Source: Bacillota bacterium
Lineage (GTDB): Bacteria; Bacillota; Clostridia; Christensenellales; CAG-138
NCBI GenBank assembly: GCA_023390655.1
Contig: JAEWCL010000007.1
Location: 1 to 64,000 of the forward strand
Length of the DNA: 64,000 nt
Reading direction: 5' to 3'
How positions within the stretch are numbered: position 1 is the stretch's first letter; the number at the start of each line of letters is the position of its first letter. The notes beneath the pieces are model-generated. The model was not told the DNA's origin and searched no databases. It saw nothing but the letters and a program-made list of their open reading frames with translations. The translations under genes and the position numbers were made by a program. Shown piece by piece: positions 53,118 to 62,128 of the stretch.

Positions 53118-54906
53118 CCGTTCTTGTTTCCTTTTCTTTGAGTAGCTTCATAATGAGCAGAAGCTTCTTCTTCTCTTCCTCCGTAGGCGTGTAGGCCATA
53201 CGCAGCAAGTCAAAAATCAACGTCTGTGCGCTGCGGTATGCGCGGGAAGCCACAAGCGCATTGAGCTCCGCCATGCCTTGGGCAAATGCCGGCCGTAGGG
53301 GGTCTTCTGCGGGTACGGGGAGGGGGTTTTCCGTTGTATCGGGTTCCGGATCGCTTTCAGGCGCAGGTATTTCGGGTAAAGCGGCGATTTCCCCGGTTTC
53401 AGGCGATTCCTGTTCGACCGCATCGGATGCCAATGCTTCTTCTTCAGGTAAGCACGCTTCTTCGGGAATATTCTCCGCTTCCGCGACAACGTCTTTCGCT
53501 TCAACTGTTTCAGGAAGGACGGCTTCCCTAGCATCTTCCGCTTCTACGATAGCTTCTTCTGAAGCGGGTTCCCCCAGATCGTCCTCCGCTTCGATGATAT
53601 CCGCAGTAGCTGCTGTTTCCGGTTCAACCGCTTCGGTCTCTTCGAGCGCAACGTCTTCCACCATCGCGGTGGGTTCTGTTATGAGTACCGCGGCAGGTTC
53701 ATCAACCAGCACAATCTCCGCAGTAGGCTGCAAATGCCCGCAAACGGCGCCGTCCTGTGTAAACGGCACAACTTCCTCAGCAGGAAGCTCCTCTTCTATC
53801 CGGATATCGCCAAGCAGCTCTTCCTCAGCAGCAGGCAATTCTTCTTCATATGGAATAGATGCATCAGGTTCAGGCTGCACGGTTTCAGCGACAAAGACAT
53901 CCGAAGGAATGTTTGCCGCAGAACCGGGTATAAGGGCATCGCTCCTTTCGGAGCTGTCTTCCAGAACAGGAACCGCCTTTCCATCGGCATCGGATGCAAC
54001 GGGTCGATATACCTTATACAGAGGGGCTTCTGCCCCCGAAAACTCGTGCGTTTCTTTTATGACGGAAGTCTTCGGCGCTTGGGCCGCATGTTCGTCTACC
54101 GCGGGCTCCGTGATGGCGCTTACGGAAGCTTTCGGCACCTGCGCCGTGTGCTCGGGTATGGGATCCGCCACAGGTGCTGCGACAGCAGTTTTCGCCGATT
54201 TATCGCGCACAACACGGAACGACAGGCTTTCAAATTCGCTGCCGTCGTCAACGGGGAGGGGGTCCATGGCAGGCTTGGTAGCTAGGGACTTTACCCGCAA
54301 CGGCTCGGGGAAGGGGGTTCTTTCTGCCGTTTTTTCATTTTCAAACGCAGAGGCGCTCTTTATGGAAGACTGCGGAAGCTTTGTGTTTTCCCGGAAGAAG
54401 GATGCAATGGCGTCTGCAGCCAGCGTTTTTTGTTCGTCCTGCTCCTGTTCCGGGGCTTCTGCAGGCGTAAAGGCAGCATAAGTGAGCGGAACGCCTGCGG
54501 ACGATTCTGCCTTCTTTCCGGTAACGCGGCGGATGCCCTTCTGCTTTGCGGGGGCGGCACTGTAAGCAATCACAGCCTCCCAATCGGAAACACGCATGGG
54601 TTCCCGAGAGGCGGTGGCAAGCACATCGTTCTCCTCAGGCTGTTTGTCCTTGACGGACAGGCGGCGCATACGAAGTACGATTCCCAGATACACAAGCACC
54701 AGCAGTAACGCAACGGAACAGACAATATAGAGGATGCTTTGCCAGTTATGAAAGATATGGATCTGTGTATATAAAAAGATACTGATGCCAAGGCCGAGGA
54801 GTATCATAGCAATACTCCACAAACGCACACGCCCGCGATGCAGAAGAGAAACAATCCCGATCATCGCCAGGGCAATTACGACCAGTATGACAACCAACCA
54901 ATCCAA
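53095..54906 (-). CDS. Large acidic membrane protein of unknown function
   Basis: The protein (about 603 residues) starts with three closely spaced membrane helices (about residues 2-95: DWLVVILVVIALAMIGIV; LWSIAMILLGLGISIFLY; SILYIVCSVALLLVLVYLG). A long low-complexity region of about 400 residues dominated by Glu, Ala, Pro and Val follows, likely disordered. It ends in a helical domain (AELNALVASRAYRSAQTLIFDLLRMAYTPTEEEKKKLLLIMKLL). TTG 54906 is preferred because AAGGAG lies 10 nt upstream; ATG 54978 would add 24 residues without a ribosome binding site. It overlaps the VanW gene by 23 nt, so the two products are probably made together. No family recognised. Confidence 0.75.
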   Translation of the reverse strand: MDWLVVILVVIALAMIGIVSLLHRGRVRLWSIAMILLGLGISIFLYTQIHIFHNWQSILYIVCSVALLLVLVYLGIVLRMRRLSVKDKQPEENDVLATASREPMRVSDWEAVIAYSAAPAKQKGIRRVTGKKAESSAGVPLTYAAFTPAEAPEQEQDEQKTLAADAIASFFRENTKLPQSSIKSASAFENEKTAERTPFPEPLRVKSLATKPAMDPLPVDDGSEFESLSFRVVRDKSAKTAVAAPVADPIPEHTAQVPKASVSAITEPAVDEHAAQAPKTSVIKETHEFSGAEAPLYKVYRPVASDADGKAVPVLEDSSERSDALIPGSAANIPSDVFVAETVQPEPDASIPYEEELPAAEEELLGDIRIEEELPAEEVVPFTQDGAVCGHLQPTAEIVLVDEPAAVLITEPTAMVEDVALEETEAVEPETAATADIIEAEDDLGEPASEEAIVEAEDAREAVLPETVEAKDVVAEAENIPEEACLPEEEALASDAVEQESPETGEIAALPEIPAPESDPEPDTTENPLPVPAEDPLRPAFAQGMAELNALVASRAYRSAQTLIFDLLRMAYTPTEEEKKKLLLIMKLLKEKETRTDADARTR

Positions 54907-55018
54907 AAGTGCCGATCTCCTTGTTGCTGTTGTTGCTTGACGCCGGTACTGCGGGCCGAACAAAAGCCCGGTATGCATCGGTTAATTTGGTACAAATCCC
55001 ATAGAATGTTATATTAAT

Positions 55019-55048
55019 ATTATATGAACAAACGCTTTTTTTCAACAA
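55019..55048 (-). promoter_or_regulatory. Promoter for the acidic protein-VanW-PRC operon
   Basis: On the minus strand TTGTTG (55048-55043) and TATAAT (55024-55019) are 18 nt apart, about 110 nt upstream of the TTG start at 54906. Confidence 0.55.
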
Positions 55049-55195
55049 AAATTGTTAAGAATATGTGGCAATATGACGAAACGTGCGGGAAAGGCAGGAA
55101 TCCCGTTACCTGAAATTTTCTGCATACGGTATACAGCCCCGCTGTATAAAGAAAAACGCAGCCGCTTTCCCAAGGCAAATGCGGGTGTTTTTTGA

Positions 55196-55224
55196 TTGAC
55201 AGCCCCATGTTGGCCCGGTATAAT
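55196..55224 (+). promoter_or_regulatory. Consensus SigA promoter of hisS-aspS
   Basis: TTGACA (55196-55201), 17-nt spacer, TATAAT (55219-55224): a perfect match to the consensus, just upstream of the T-box leader. Confidence 0.92.
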
Positions 55225-55229
55225 AGACA

Positions 55230-55453
55230 AACAAACGCGATGAACGGGCGAGTAGCGCTGTGTACGGCAAAAGAGAGGGGCGGCCATAGGCTGAAAGTCG
55301 CTTCCCGGCAAGGTAACAGCAGGAAAGACACCCGCGAGCAGCATTTTCGACTTCCGGGACTGTCTTTTGTCCGGATGAGGTGATGACGTAACGCCTGCGT
55401 TAAAGGCTTTAAGTGGGGCTTTATCAATAAAGCCCAATCAGGGTGGCACCGCG
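55230..55453 (+). promoter_or_regulatory. T-box riboswitch for hisS-aspS
   Basis: The leader has the stem I elements GAGTAG and GGAAAGACACCCG (specifier loop), an AGAGAG-type internal motif, a conserved stem III hairpin (GGGCTTTATcaATAAAGCCC) and the T-box sequence AGGGTGGCACCGCGG at 55440-55454, which pairs with the NCCA end of uncharged tRNA. The specifier codon appears to be GAC (Asp, 55327-55329), and the next overlapping frame is CAC (His, 55329-55331). Uncharged tRNA would prevent the following terminator. Confidence 0.93.
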
Positions 55454-55495
55454 GGTCTTCCGTCCCTATTTTACTAGGGATGGAAGACCTTCTTC
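55454..55495 (+). terminator. Regulated terminator of the T-box
   Basis: GGTCTTCC-g-TCCCT...AGGGA-t-GGAAGACC forms a long stem with an 8-nt loop, then TTCTT, 32 nt before hisS. Its left arm overlaps the T-box sequence, as needed for switching. Confidence 0.9.
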
Positions 55496-55526
55496 ATAAT
55501 CGAACGATGATACGGGAGGGAAATCT

Positions 55527-56786
55527 ATGGCGTTGCAAGCGCCCAAGGGCACAAAAGACGTAACCCCGCAGGAGAGCTATAAATGGCACTTCGTGGAAGG
55601 GATTGTGCGGGAAATCTGTGAAAAATACGGCTTAAGGGAAGCGCGTACGCCCGTTATCGAGCATACGGAGCTTTTTCTGCGTGGCGTTGGGGATACCACG
55701 GACATCGTGCAGAAAGAGATGTATACGTTTGAGGATAAGGGCGGCCGGTCCATTACCTTAAAGCCGGAGGGTACCGCGGGCATTGTGCGCATGTTTGTGG
55801 AGCACAAGCTGTTTGCGGAGGCCCAGCCGACGAAGATGTATTACCTCTACTGCCCGGTGTTCCGCTATGAGAAGCCACAGGCGGGCCGTCTTCGGGAGCA
55901 CCACCAGTTTGGCGTTGAACTGTTTGGCGCGCCGAAGGCAAGCGCGGATGCGGAATGCATCAGTGTTGCGCTGGAGCTGATTGAACATGTCGGCATCAAG
56001 GATTTGAGCGTGCACATTAACAGCATCGGCTGTCCGCAGTGCCGCCCGAACTATTATGCCGCGCTCAAAGAATATTTAAAGGAAGGCTATGACGTGCTCT
56101 GCGGGGACTGCAAGACGCGCTATGAAAAGAACCCGCTGCGGGTGCTTGATTGCAAGGTGCCCGGCTGCAGGGAGATCGCGGAGAAAGCGCCGGTCATCCT
56201 CGATTACCTGTGCGAGGACTGCCGGGCGCATATGACTGAGCTCAAGGGCTGCCTTGCGGAGATGGGTGTCGCCTACGAAATCGACCCGCACATTGTCCGG
56301 GGGCTTGATTATTATACCCGCACCGTATTTGAGATCATCTCCACCCACATCGGCTCACAGGGAGCCGTGTGCGGCGGCGGCAGGTACGACGGACTTGTGG
56401 AAGAAATCGGCGGGCCTTCTATGCCCGGCGTCGGCTTTGGCATGGGGATGGAGCGCCTGCTGCTGGTGGCGGAAAACCAGGGCTTAAAAATACCCGAGCC
56501 TGCACCCTACGATATTTATATCGCGGGCATCGGAGAAGAAGCGCGCGTGAAGGGATTTTCACTCGCGTTCCAGCTGCGCAAGCTTGGCTTTAAGGTGGAA
56601 TGCGACCATGTGGGCCGCAGCATCAAGGCCCAGTTTAAGTATGCGGATAAACTCTCCGCACGTTACGTGGCGGTGCTGGGCGAAAGCGAGCTCAGCGAAG
56701 GCAGAATCAAATTAAAGCAGATGGCAACGGGAGAAGAGACATACGTATCCCTTACGGCAGGGGCCGTTGCCGAAGCGCTCAAATAA
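55527..56786 (+). CDS. hisS: Histidyl-tRNA synthetase
   Basis: The 419-residue class II synthetase has motif 1/2 segments (EARTPVIEHTELFLRGVGDTTDIVQKEMYTFEDKGGRSITLKPEGTAGIVRMF; FRYEKPQAGRLREHHQFGVE), the histidine-binding loops LDYYTRTVFEI and GGGRYDGLVEEIGG, and the C-terminal anticodon-binding domain (AFQLRKLGFKVECDHVGRSIKAQFKYADKL). It charges tRNA-His. It starts after GGGAGGG and is controlled by the T-box and terminator upstream. aspS follows in the same operon, the order seen in many Bacillota. Confidence 0.97.
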   Translation: MALQAPKGTKDVTPQESYKWHFVEGIVREICEKYGLREARTPVIEHTELFLRGVGDTTDIVQKEMYTFEDKGGRSITLKPEGTAGIVRMFVEHKLFAEAQPTKMYYLYCPVFRYEKPQAGRLREHHQFGVELFGAPKASADAECISVALELIEHVGIKDLSVHINSIGCPQCRPNYYAALKEYLKEGYDVLCGDCKTRYEKNPLRVLDCKVPGCREIAEKAPVILDYLCEDCRAHMTELKGCLAEMGVAYEIDPHIVRGLDYYTRTVFEIISTHIGSQGAVCGGGRYDGLVEEIGGPSMPGVGFGMGMERLLLVAENQGLKIPEPAPYDIYIAGIGEEARVKGFSLAFQLRKLGFKVECDHVGRSIKAQFKYADKLSARYVAVLGESELSEGRIKLKQMATGEETYVSLTAGAVAEALK

Positions 56787-56812
56787 AGTAGAAGAAGGAC
56801 GGAAGATAGGCA

Positions 56813-58600
56813 ATGAGTGAATTGCTGGGCGGCTGGAAAAGGACACAGTATTGCGCGCTCCTTGGTGAGGCGGAGGTGAATGCCGACGTCGTGCTCATGG
56901 GGTGGACCAATGCGCGGCGCGATCTTGGGAAACTGATCTTTATCGCGTTAAGGGACCGCACGGGCATCATACAGGTGACGTTTGACGAAAGCGAACTTCC
57001 GGCGGAGTTGTTTGAAAAAGCGCAGACCATCCGCGCGGAATACGTGCTTGCGGTTAAGGGCAAGCTTGTCCGGCGCACGCCGGATATGGTCAACACCCGC
57101 ATGCAGACGGGCGCGTTTGAAGTGCGCGTACAGGATTTCAAAATCCTTGGCAAATCCGAAACGCCTCCCATTGAAATTGGGGACGAAACAAAGACCAACG
57201 AGCAGATGCGCTTAAAATACAGGTATCTTGACCTGCGCCGTCCCGCCATGCAGAAAAATCTCATGCTGCGGCACAAAATTGCGCATATCGCCCGCACGTA
57301 TTTTTCCGAGCAGGGGTTCCTCGAAATCGAAACGCCAATCCTCACCAAGAGCACGCCCGAAGGCGCGCGCGATTACCTGGTGCCCAGCCGCGTGCATCCC
57401 GGCAAGTTCTATGCGCTGCCGCAAAGCCCGCAGCAGTTCAAGCAGTTGCTGATGCTTTCCGGCTATGACCGGTATATGCAGATTGCCCGCTGCTTCCGTG
57501 ATGAAGATTTGCGCGCAGACCGCCAGCCGGAATTCACACAGATCGACCTTGAGATGTCCTTTGTGGAAGAGGACGACGTCATTGCCGTCAACGAAGGGTT
57601 CTTGCAGCGCATGTTCGCGGAAACCTTGGGCGTAGAGATCAAGCTCCCGCTTCCCAGGCTCAAATATGCGGAAGCGATGGAGCGTTTTGGCTCCGACAAG
57701 CCCGATACCCGCTTTGGGCTGGAATTGCAGAACGTGAGCGATCTTGTAAAGGACGCCGGGTTCTCCGTATTCACCGCCGCGGTCGAAAACGGTGGCAGCG
57801 TCAGGTGCATCGTCGTACCGGGTGGCGCTGCAAAATTCTCCCGCAAGGAGATCGACGGCCTTGCAGAATATGTAAAGACGTATCAGGCAAAGGGCCTTGC
57901 GTGGATGAACTTAAAGCCGGAAGGGCTGCAATCCTCGTTCGCAAAGTTCTTAACCGAGGAAACCATACAGGCCATTCTCACTAAGGTTGGCGCAAACATA
58001 GGGGATACTATATTCTTCGTGGCGGATAAAAACAGCGTGGTGTTTGCTTCTTTGGGCGCGCTGCGTCTTGAGATCGCGCGCAGGCTCTCGCTGATTGCAC
58101 CCGATACCTACGATCTCTTGTGGGTGACGGACTTCCCGCTTTTGGAGTGGGATGAGGATTCGCAACGCTTCTTTGCCATGCACCATCCGTTCACGCATCC
58201 CAAGGATGAGGACTTGGATAAGCTCGAGACCGATCCTGGCGCTGTGCGCGCAAAGGCATACGATATCGTATTAAACGGCACGGAGCTTGGCGGCGGTTCC
58301 ATCCGTATCCATTCTTCGGAACTGCAGGAGCAGATGTTCAAGGCCCTGGGCTTTACAAAGGAAGAAGCCTGGAACCGGTTCGGGTTCCTGCTCGAAGCGT
58401 TCAAGTACGGCACGCCGCCGCACGGCGGCCTCGCTTATGGTTTAGACCGGCTGGCGATGCTTCTGACCAACTCTACATCCATCCGCGACGTCATCGCATT
58501 CCCCAAGGTGCAGACCGCATCCTGCCTGATGACGGATTCGCCTGATGTTGTGGACGAGAAGCAATTGAAGGAGCTCCATATCAAGCTGGATGTCGAATAA
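56813..58600 (+). CDS. aspS: Aspartyl-tRNA synthetase
   Basis: The 595-residue bacterial-type enzyme has an N-terminal OB-fold for the anticodon (VVLMGWTNARRDLGKLIFIALRDRTGIIQV), class II motif 2 (ARCFRDEDLRADRQPEFTQIDLEMSF), the bacterial GAD insertion (about residues 290-420) and motif 3 (GGLAYGLDRLAMLLT). It lies 26 nt after hisS and should share T-box control. Whether it charges only tRNA-Asp or also tRNA-Asn cannot be judged here. Confidence 0.97.
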   Translation: MSELLGGWKRTQYCALLGEAEVNADVVLMGWTNARRDLGKLIFIALRDRTGIIQVTFDESELPAELFEKAQTIRAEYVLAVKGKLVRRTPDMVNTRMQTGAFEVRVQDFKILGKSETPPIEIGDETKTNEQMRLKYRYLDLRRPAMQKNLMLRHKIAHIARTYFSEQGFLEIETPILTKSTPEGARDYLVPSRVHPGKFYALPQSPQQFKQLLMLSGYDRYMQIARCFRDEDLRADRQPEFTQIDLEMSFVEEDDVIAVNEGFLQRMFAETLGVEIKLPLPRLKYAEAMERFGSDKPDTRFGLELQNVSDLVKDAGFSVFTAAVENGGSVRCIVVPGGAAKFSRKEIDGLAEYVKTYQAKGLAWMNLKPEGLQSSFAKFLTEETIQAILTKVGANIGDTIFFVADKNSVVFASLGALRLEIARRLSLIAPDTYDLLWVTDFPLLEWDEDSQRFFAMHHPFTHPKDEDLDKLETDPGAVRAKAYDIVLNGTELGGGSIRIHSSELQEQMFKALGFTKEEAWNRFGFLLEAFKYGTPPHGGLAYGLDRLAMLLTNSTSIRDVIAFPKVQTASCLMTDSPDVVDEKQLKELHIKLDVE

Positions 58601-58605
58601 TGTTT

Positions 58606-58627
58606 CATACCCGGTGCTATGGGTATG
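58606..58627 (+). terminator. Hairpin after aspS
   Basis: CATACCC-ggtgctat-GGGTATG is a perfect 7-bp stem followed by TTT, 5 nt after the aspS stop. The U-tract is short. Confidence 0.55.
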
Positions 58628-58728
58628 TTTAGGATTGGACGCATGAAATCAATGCGAAAATGCGTATGAGAGCCCTTGGCCGCACATGCTAACGGTGCGA
58701 ACCCTAAACAAACAGGAGGACAATGAGA

Positions 58729-59052
58729 ATGTCTGCAGATGTACTGTATCTGACAAAGGAAACGTTTGACGCTACGCTCAATTCCACTGAGCCGGTGCTT
58801 GTGGATTTCTGGGCAACGTGGTGCGGCCCCTGCCGCATGGTGGGCCCGGTGATTGAGGAGCTTGCCGCTGAATATAAAGGCAAGGCCAAGGTCTGCAAGG
58901 TGGATGTGGATGAGCAGCCCGAGATCGCGCAGCGCTATCAGGTGATGACCATCCCCACCATCATGGTATTCAAAAACGGCGAGATTGTGGAAAAAGTGAT
59001 CGGCGTTAAGCCTAAGACGGTGTTTGCGCAGATGCTGGACAAGCAGCTTTAA
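58729..59052 (+). CDS. trxA: Thioredoxin
   Basis: The 107-residue protein has the active site WCGPC in VDFWATWCGPCRMVGPVIEELA and the cis-proline in TIPTIMVFKNGE. It reduces protein disulfides in the cytosol. ATG 58729 lies 9 nt after AGGAGG and is preferred over ATG 58723, which is only 3 nt away. It is a single gene bounded by a hairpin upstream and a terminator downstream. Confidence 0.96.
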   Translation: MSADVLYLTKETFDATLNSTEPVLVDFWATWCGPCRMVGPVIEELAAEYKGKAKVCKVDVDEQPEIAQRYQVMTIPTIMVFKNGEIVEKVIGVKPKTVFAQMLDKQL

Positions 59053-59083
59053 GGAATAGGATCAATCTCATTGAATAAAACGC

Positions 59084-59115
59084 AATAAGCCGCGCGTCTC
59101 GCGGCTTATTGTTGT
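59084..59115 (+). terminator. Terminator after trxA
   Basis: AATAAGCCGCG-cgtct-CGCGGCTTATT is a perfect 11-bp stem, followed by GTTGTAT, 31 nt beyond the thioredoxin stop. Confidence 0.8.
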
Positions 59116-59144
59116 ATGATGGATTGGAATGGAGAGATATTGAG

Positions 59145-60227
59145 ATGGGTATGGAAGAATCCATAAGCAAACTAACAGAAGAGGCGTGTCCATCCATCCG
59201 CTACAGAGTTCGGCGTGATATTCTCGGGGAATCCATATATAGCCAAGAAATGATGGCTTTACAGGGCCGTATCATGGAAGATGAAAAAGTGAAAGAAGTC
59301 CTATCATGGCAGAAAAACGATGGTTGGTTGGGCGGGACCTTTCATGGAGATTGTGAACCGGAAACCGGAATCCGCATTTTGATAGAAAAGGGCGTAGAGA
59401 GTTGCGACCCAGTGATTGTGGCAGCTCTAAACGCCATGATTGCAAGAGGAGCTGATTTTGATAAAGGTTCTCTCGAGCGTGTTGGCAAGCTGTTGGATTC
59501 TGGTCATCTTGGCGGTTCGCAGATGATCAAGGCATGTGTTTTTTCCTATGCTGGGCATGAAGATCACGACTTTGTTCAGCAGCAGATAGAGGAAGCGCTA
59601 TTTGGGTTTGCCTCGACCTTAAGCATAAATAGCAGCAAACTTCTTTATCGTTTGCACAAAGGTAAAGTCCCCGTGTTCGATCATGATAGGATCTGGCCCG
59701 GTATTTATCATTTGCGGCTGCTCGCTTACACCAACAGTTGGCGAACCCCTGAAAAGCTGCAACTTCTCTGTGATGCAATTAATCATATGATTCTTCTGTG
59801 TCCGCTTCCTGAAATAAAACTTTTGCATAAAAGCCAGATTATTGCTCCTGCTCAAATGAATTTTATGAATGAACTAGCCAAGCCTATCGATAGACTTTCT
59901 CCCAAGGAATGGATGCTTTGGCTCCATGGTGCTGAGTTAATCGCCCGCCTTGGGATTGCAGACCGTTTACCGGCCGTATACGAACAAATGAGTGCATTGT
60001 CTGATTATCTGAAATCCAATGGCTGGCTATTTACCATTCCCTTATCTCACTACTATTTTCATAGATGGTCTCCATACATCGGGCTTGCCTTAGAAAATAG
60101 TTGGAGATCGAAAGACGCAAGAATTTGTGATCTCACATTTCGGAGTCTCCTGATATTGAAGCTTGCGCGTACACCGAATTTTCCACCTGATTTGTATCGG
60201 GGCACACATCCTGCATTTATCGCTTGA
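59145..60227 (+). CDS. Hypothetical protein, alpha/alpha-toroid (prenyltransferase-like) type
   Basis: The 360-residue soluble protein is helix-rich and begins with a motif found in uncharacterised terpenoid-cyclase-like or HEAT-like proteins (PSIRYRVRRDILGES; VKEVLSWQKNDGWLGG). No catalytic acid motif typical of cyclases is seen. ATG 59145 follows GGAGAG by 8 nt; ATG 59151 is an alternative. Codon use and base composition are clearly more AT-rich than those of the flanking core genes, which suggests acquisition from elsewhere. The -35 hexamer of the ylxM promoter overlaps its stop codon. Confidence 0.7.
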   Translation: MGMEESISKLTEEACPSIRYRVRRDILGESIYSQEMMALQGRIMEDEKVKEVLSWQKNDGWLGGTFHGDCEPETGIRILIEKGVESCDPVIVAALNAMIARGADFDKGSLERVGKLLDSGHLGGSQMIKACVFSYAGHEDHDFVQQQIEEALFGFASTLSINSSKLLYRLHKGKVPVFDHDRIWPGIYHLRLLAYTNSWRTPEKLQLLCDAINHMILLCPLPEIKLLHKSQIIAPAQMNFMNELAKPIDRLSPKEWMLWLHGAELIARLGIADRLPAVYEQMSALSDYLKSNGWLFTIPLSHYYFHRWSPYIGLALENSWRSKDARICDLTFRSLLILKLARTPNFPPDLYRGTHPAFIA

Positions 60228-60251
60228 CAATTGCATCCGTTGCGGTATAAT
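60224..60251 (+). promoter_or_regulatory. Consensus SigA promoter of ylxM-ffh
   Basis: TTGACA (60224-60229), 16-nt spacer, TATAAT (60246-60251). The -35 overlaps the stop codon of the preceding gene; the ylxM start is 47 nt downstream of the -10. Confidence 0.9.
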
Positions 60252-60298
60252 GATCAAGGTGTAAAGCGAAATACCTTTACAGAGATGGAGCACAAACG

Positions 60299-60655
60299 AT
60301 GGAGCGCAATATTGAGCTTTCCATGCTGTTATCGTATTATGGCGCATTCTTAACGCAGCGCCAGCAGGAGCTTTTGTCGCTCCATGTGGATGAAGATTAT
60401 TCGCTTTCGGAGATCGCGGAGCGGGAACATATTTCCCGGCAGGGCGTGCATGACGCGCTCAAGCGCGCGGAAGCACAGCTATATGAAATGGAAGCGCGCC
60501 TTGGCCTTGTACGGCGGGTGCGGCAAATGGAGGAAGGGCTCCTTGCGCTAAAAACGTGCGTGGAGCGGATGGAACTCGACGAGGAACAACGGCAGGCGAT
60601 TTTAAAGGATATTGCGGACCTGCGCGGCGTTTGGGAGGATGAACATGGCGTTTGA
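60299..60655 (+). CDS. ylxM: YlxM family DNA-binding/SRP-associated protein
   Basis: The 118-residue protein has the YlxM/p13 helix-turn-helix (LLSYYGAFLTQRQQELLSLHVDEDYSLSEIAEREHISRQGVHDALKRAE) and a C-terminal helical tail. In Bacillota and related groups it is encoded with ffh and can bind SRP components and stimulate SRP GTPase activity. The ffh start lies inside the end of this gene (11-nt overlap), so the two are translationally coupled. Confidence 0.93.
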   Translation: MERNIELSMLLSYYGAFLTQRQQELLSLHVDEDYSLSEIAEREHISRQGVHDALKRAEAQLYEMEARLGLVRRVRQMEEGLLALKTCVERMELDEEQRQAILKDIADLRGVWEDEHGV

Positions 60656-61979
60656 AGGGCTCTCCGGAAAACTGCAGAATATATTCAAAAAATTGACCGG
60701 GCGCGGCAAGCTCAACGAAAAAGACGTGCAGGAGGCCATGCGCGAGGTGAAGCTCGCGCTGCTCGAAGCGGACGTCAACTTCCTTGTGGTCAAACAGTTT
60801 ATCAAGGACGTCACGGCGCGCGCGGTAGGGCAGGAGGTTTTAGAAAGCCTCACGCCCGGCCAGCATGTCATTAAGATCGTCAATGAAGAAATGACGCGCC
60901 TGATGGGCGGCAGCAACGCGAAGCTGGAGTATGGCTCCACAACGCCTGCTGTTATCCTGATGGCGGGTTTGCAGGGTGCGGGCAAGACCACGATGTGCGG
61001 CAAGCTTGCGGCCTATATCAAGAAGAACCACGCAAAGTCGCCGCTTCTTGTGGCATGTGATATTTACCGTCCGGCTGCCATCAAACAGCTGCAGGTGGTG
61101 GGGGAGAAGATCGGCATCCCCGTGTTTGAGCGCGGGCAGAACGATCCCGCAAAGACCACGCAGGAAGCGCTTGAATACGCGCGGCGCAACTTCCACGATG
61201 TCGTCATACTCGATACCGCGGGCCGCCTGCATATCGATACCGATATGATGCAGGAACTCGTGCGCGTCAAGGAAGTGGCAAAGCCTGCGGAAATCCTTTT
61301 GGTGGTTGACGCCATGACGGGGCAGGACGCTGTAAACGTTGCAAAGACGTTTAATGAGACGCTGGAACTGACCGGCGTGATCTTGACAAAGCTCGATGGC
61401 GATACAAGAGGCGGCGCTGCGCTTTCCGTACGCTCCGTTACCGGCAAGCCCATCAAATTCTCCGGCATCGGCGAAAAGCTCACGGATATTGAGCCGTTCC
61501 ATCCGGACCGCATGGCGTCCCGTATTCTCGGCATGGGGGATGTATTGTCCCTCATTGAAAAGGCGCAGGCCAACTTTGATGAAAAGAAGGCTGTGGAGCT
61601 TGCGGAAAAAATCCGCAAGGATACCTTTACGCTGGAGGATTTTTTAGACCAGTTCCGCCAGATGAAGAATATGGGTTCCATTCAGGACATCATCGGCATG
61701 ATGCCGGGGGTGGACGCAAGCAAGCTTGGCAACCTTGAGGTGGATGAAAAGCAGATGGCGCGCATGGAGGCGGTGATTCTCTCCATGACAAAGGCGGAGC
61801 GCGCCAACCCGGATATTTTAAATTTCAGCCGCCGCAAGCGTATTGCGCGCGGCAGCGGCACCACATTGCAGGATGTGAACCGCCTATTGAACCAGTTTGA
61901 AGCCACCCGGAAGATGATGAAGCAGTTCTCCGGCGGCAAAGGGAAAAAGGGCCGGATGCGCATGCCCTTCCACTTTTAA
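60645..61979 (+). CDS. ffh: Signal recognition particle protein Ffh (SRP54)
   Basis: The 444-residue GTPase binds SRP RNA and signal peptides and targets nascent membrane proteins. It has an N domain (MAFEGLSGKLQNIFKKLTGRGKLNEKDVQEAMREVKLALLEADV), G motifs GLQGAGKTT, DTAGR and TKLDGD, and a Met-rich C-terminal M domain (RMEAVILSMTKAERANPDILNFSRRKRIARGSG). ATG 60645 (MAFEGLSG) is preceded by GGGAGGATGAAC. It is the second gene of the operon after ylxM; rpsP follows after about 150 nt. Confidence 0.97.
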   Translation: MAFEGLSGKLQNIFKKLTGRGKLNEKDVQEAMREVKLALLEADVNFLVVKQFIKDVTARAVGQEVLESLTPGQHVIKIVNEEMTRLMGGSNAKLEYGSTTPAVILMAGLQGAGKTTMCGKLAAYIKKNHAKSPLLVACDIYRPAAIKQLQVVGEKIGIPVFERGQNDPAKTTQEALEYARRNFHDVVILDTAGRLHIDTDMMQELVRVKEVAKPAEILLVVDAMTGQDAVNVAKTFNETLELTGVILTKLDGDTRGGAALSVRSVTGKPIKFSGIGEKLTDIEPFHPDRMASRILGMGDVLSLIEKAQANFDEKKAVELAEKIRKDTFTLEDFLDQFRQMKNMGSIQDIIGMMPGVDASKLGNLEVDEKQMARMEAVILSMTKAERANPDILNFSRRKRIARGSGTTLQDVNRLLNQFEATRKMMKQFSGGKGKKGRMRMPFHF

Positions 61980-62128
61980 TACGGATTTCGTTTTAAAACG
62001 AAATTCGAATCGTGACGCGATAGCGGCACGCGCCGCACAGCGGCGGGAGTATTGAGGCTAAATTGTTGAAGCACGGGATTATTCCGTATTCATAAAGACA
62101 ACACACACATATTTAGGAGGATACAATC

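Noticed and set aside
53261..54481. 406-codon Ser/Ala-rich plus-strand frame
   Set aside because: It mirrors the Glu/Ala-rich codons of the minus-strand acidic protein; low-complexity composition keeps the opposite frame open.
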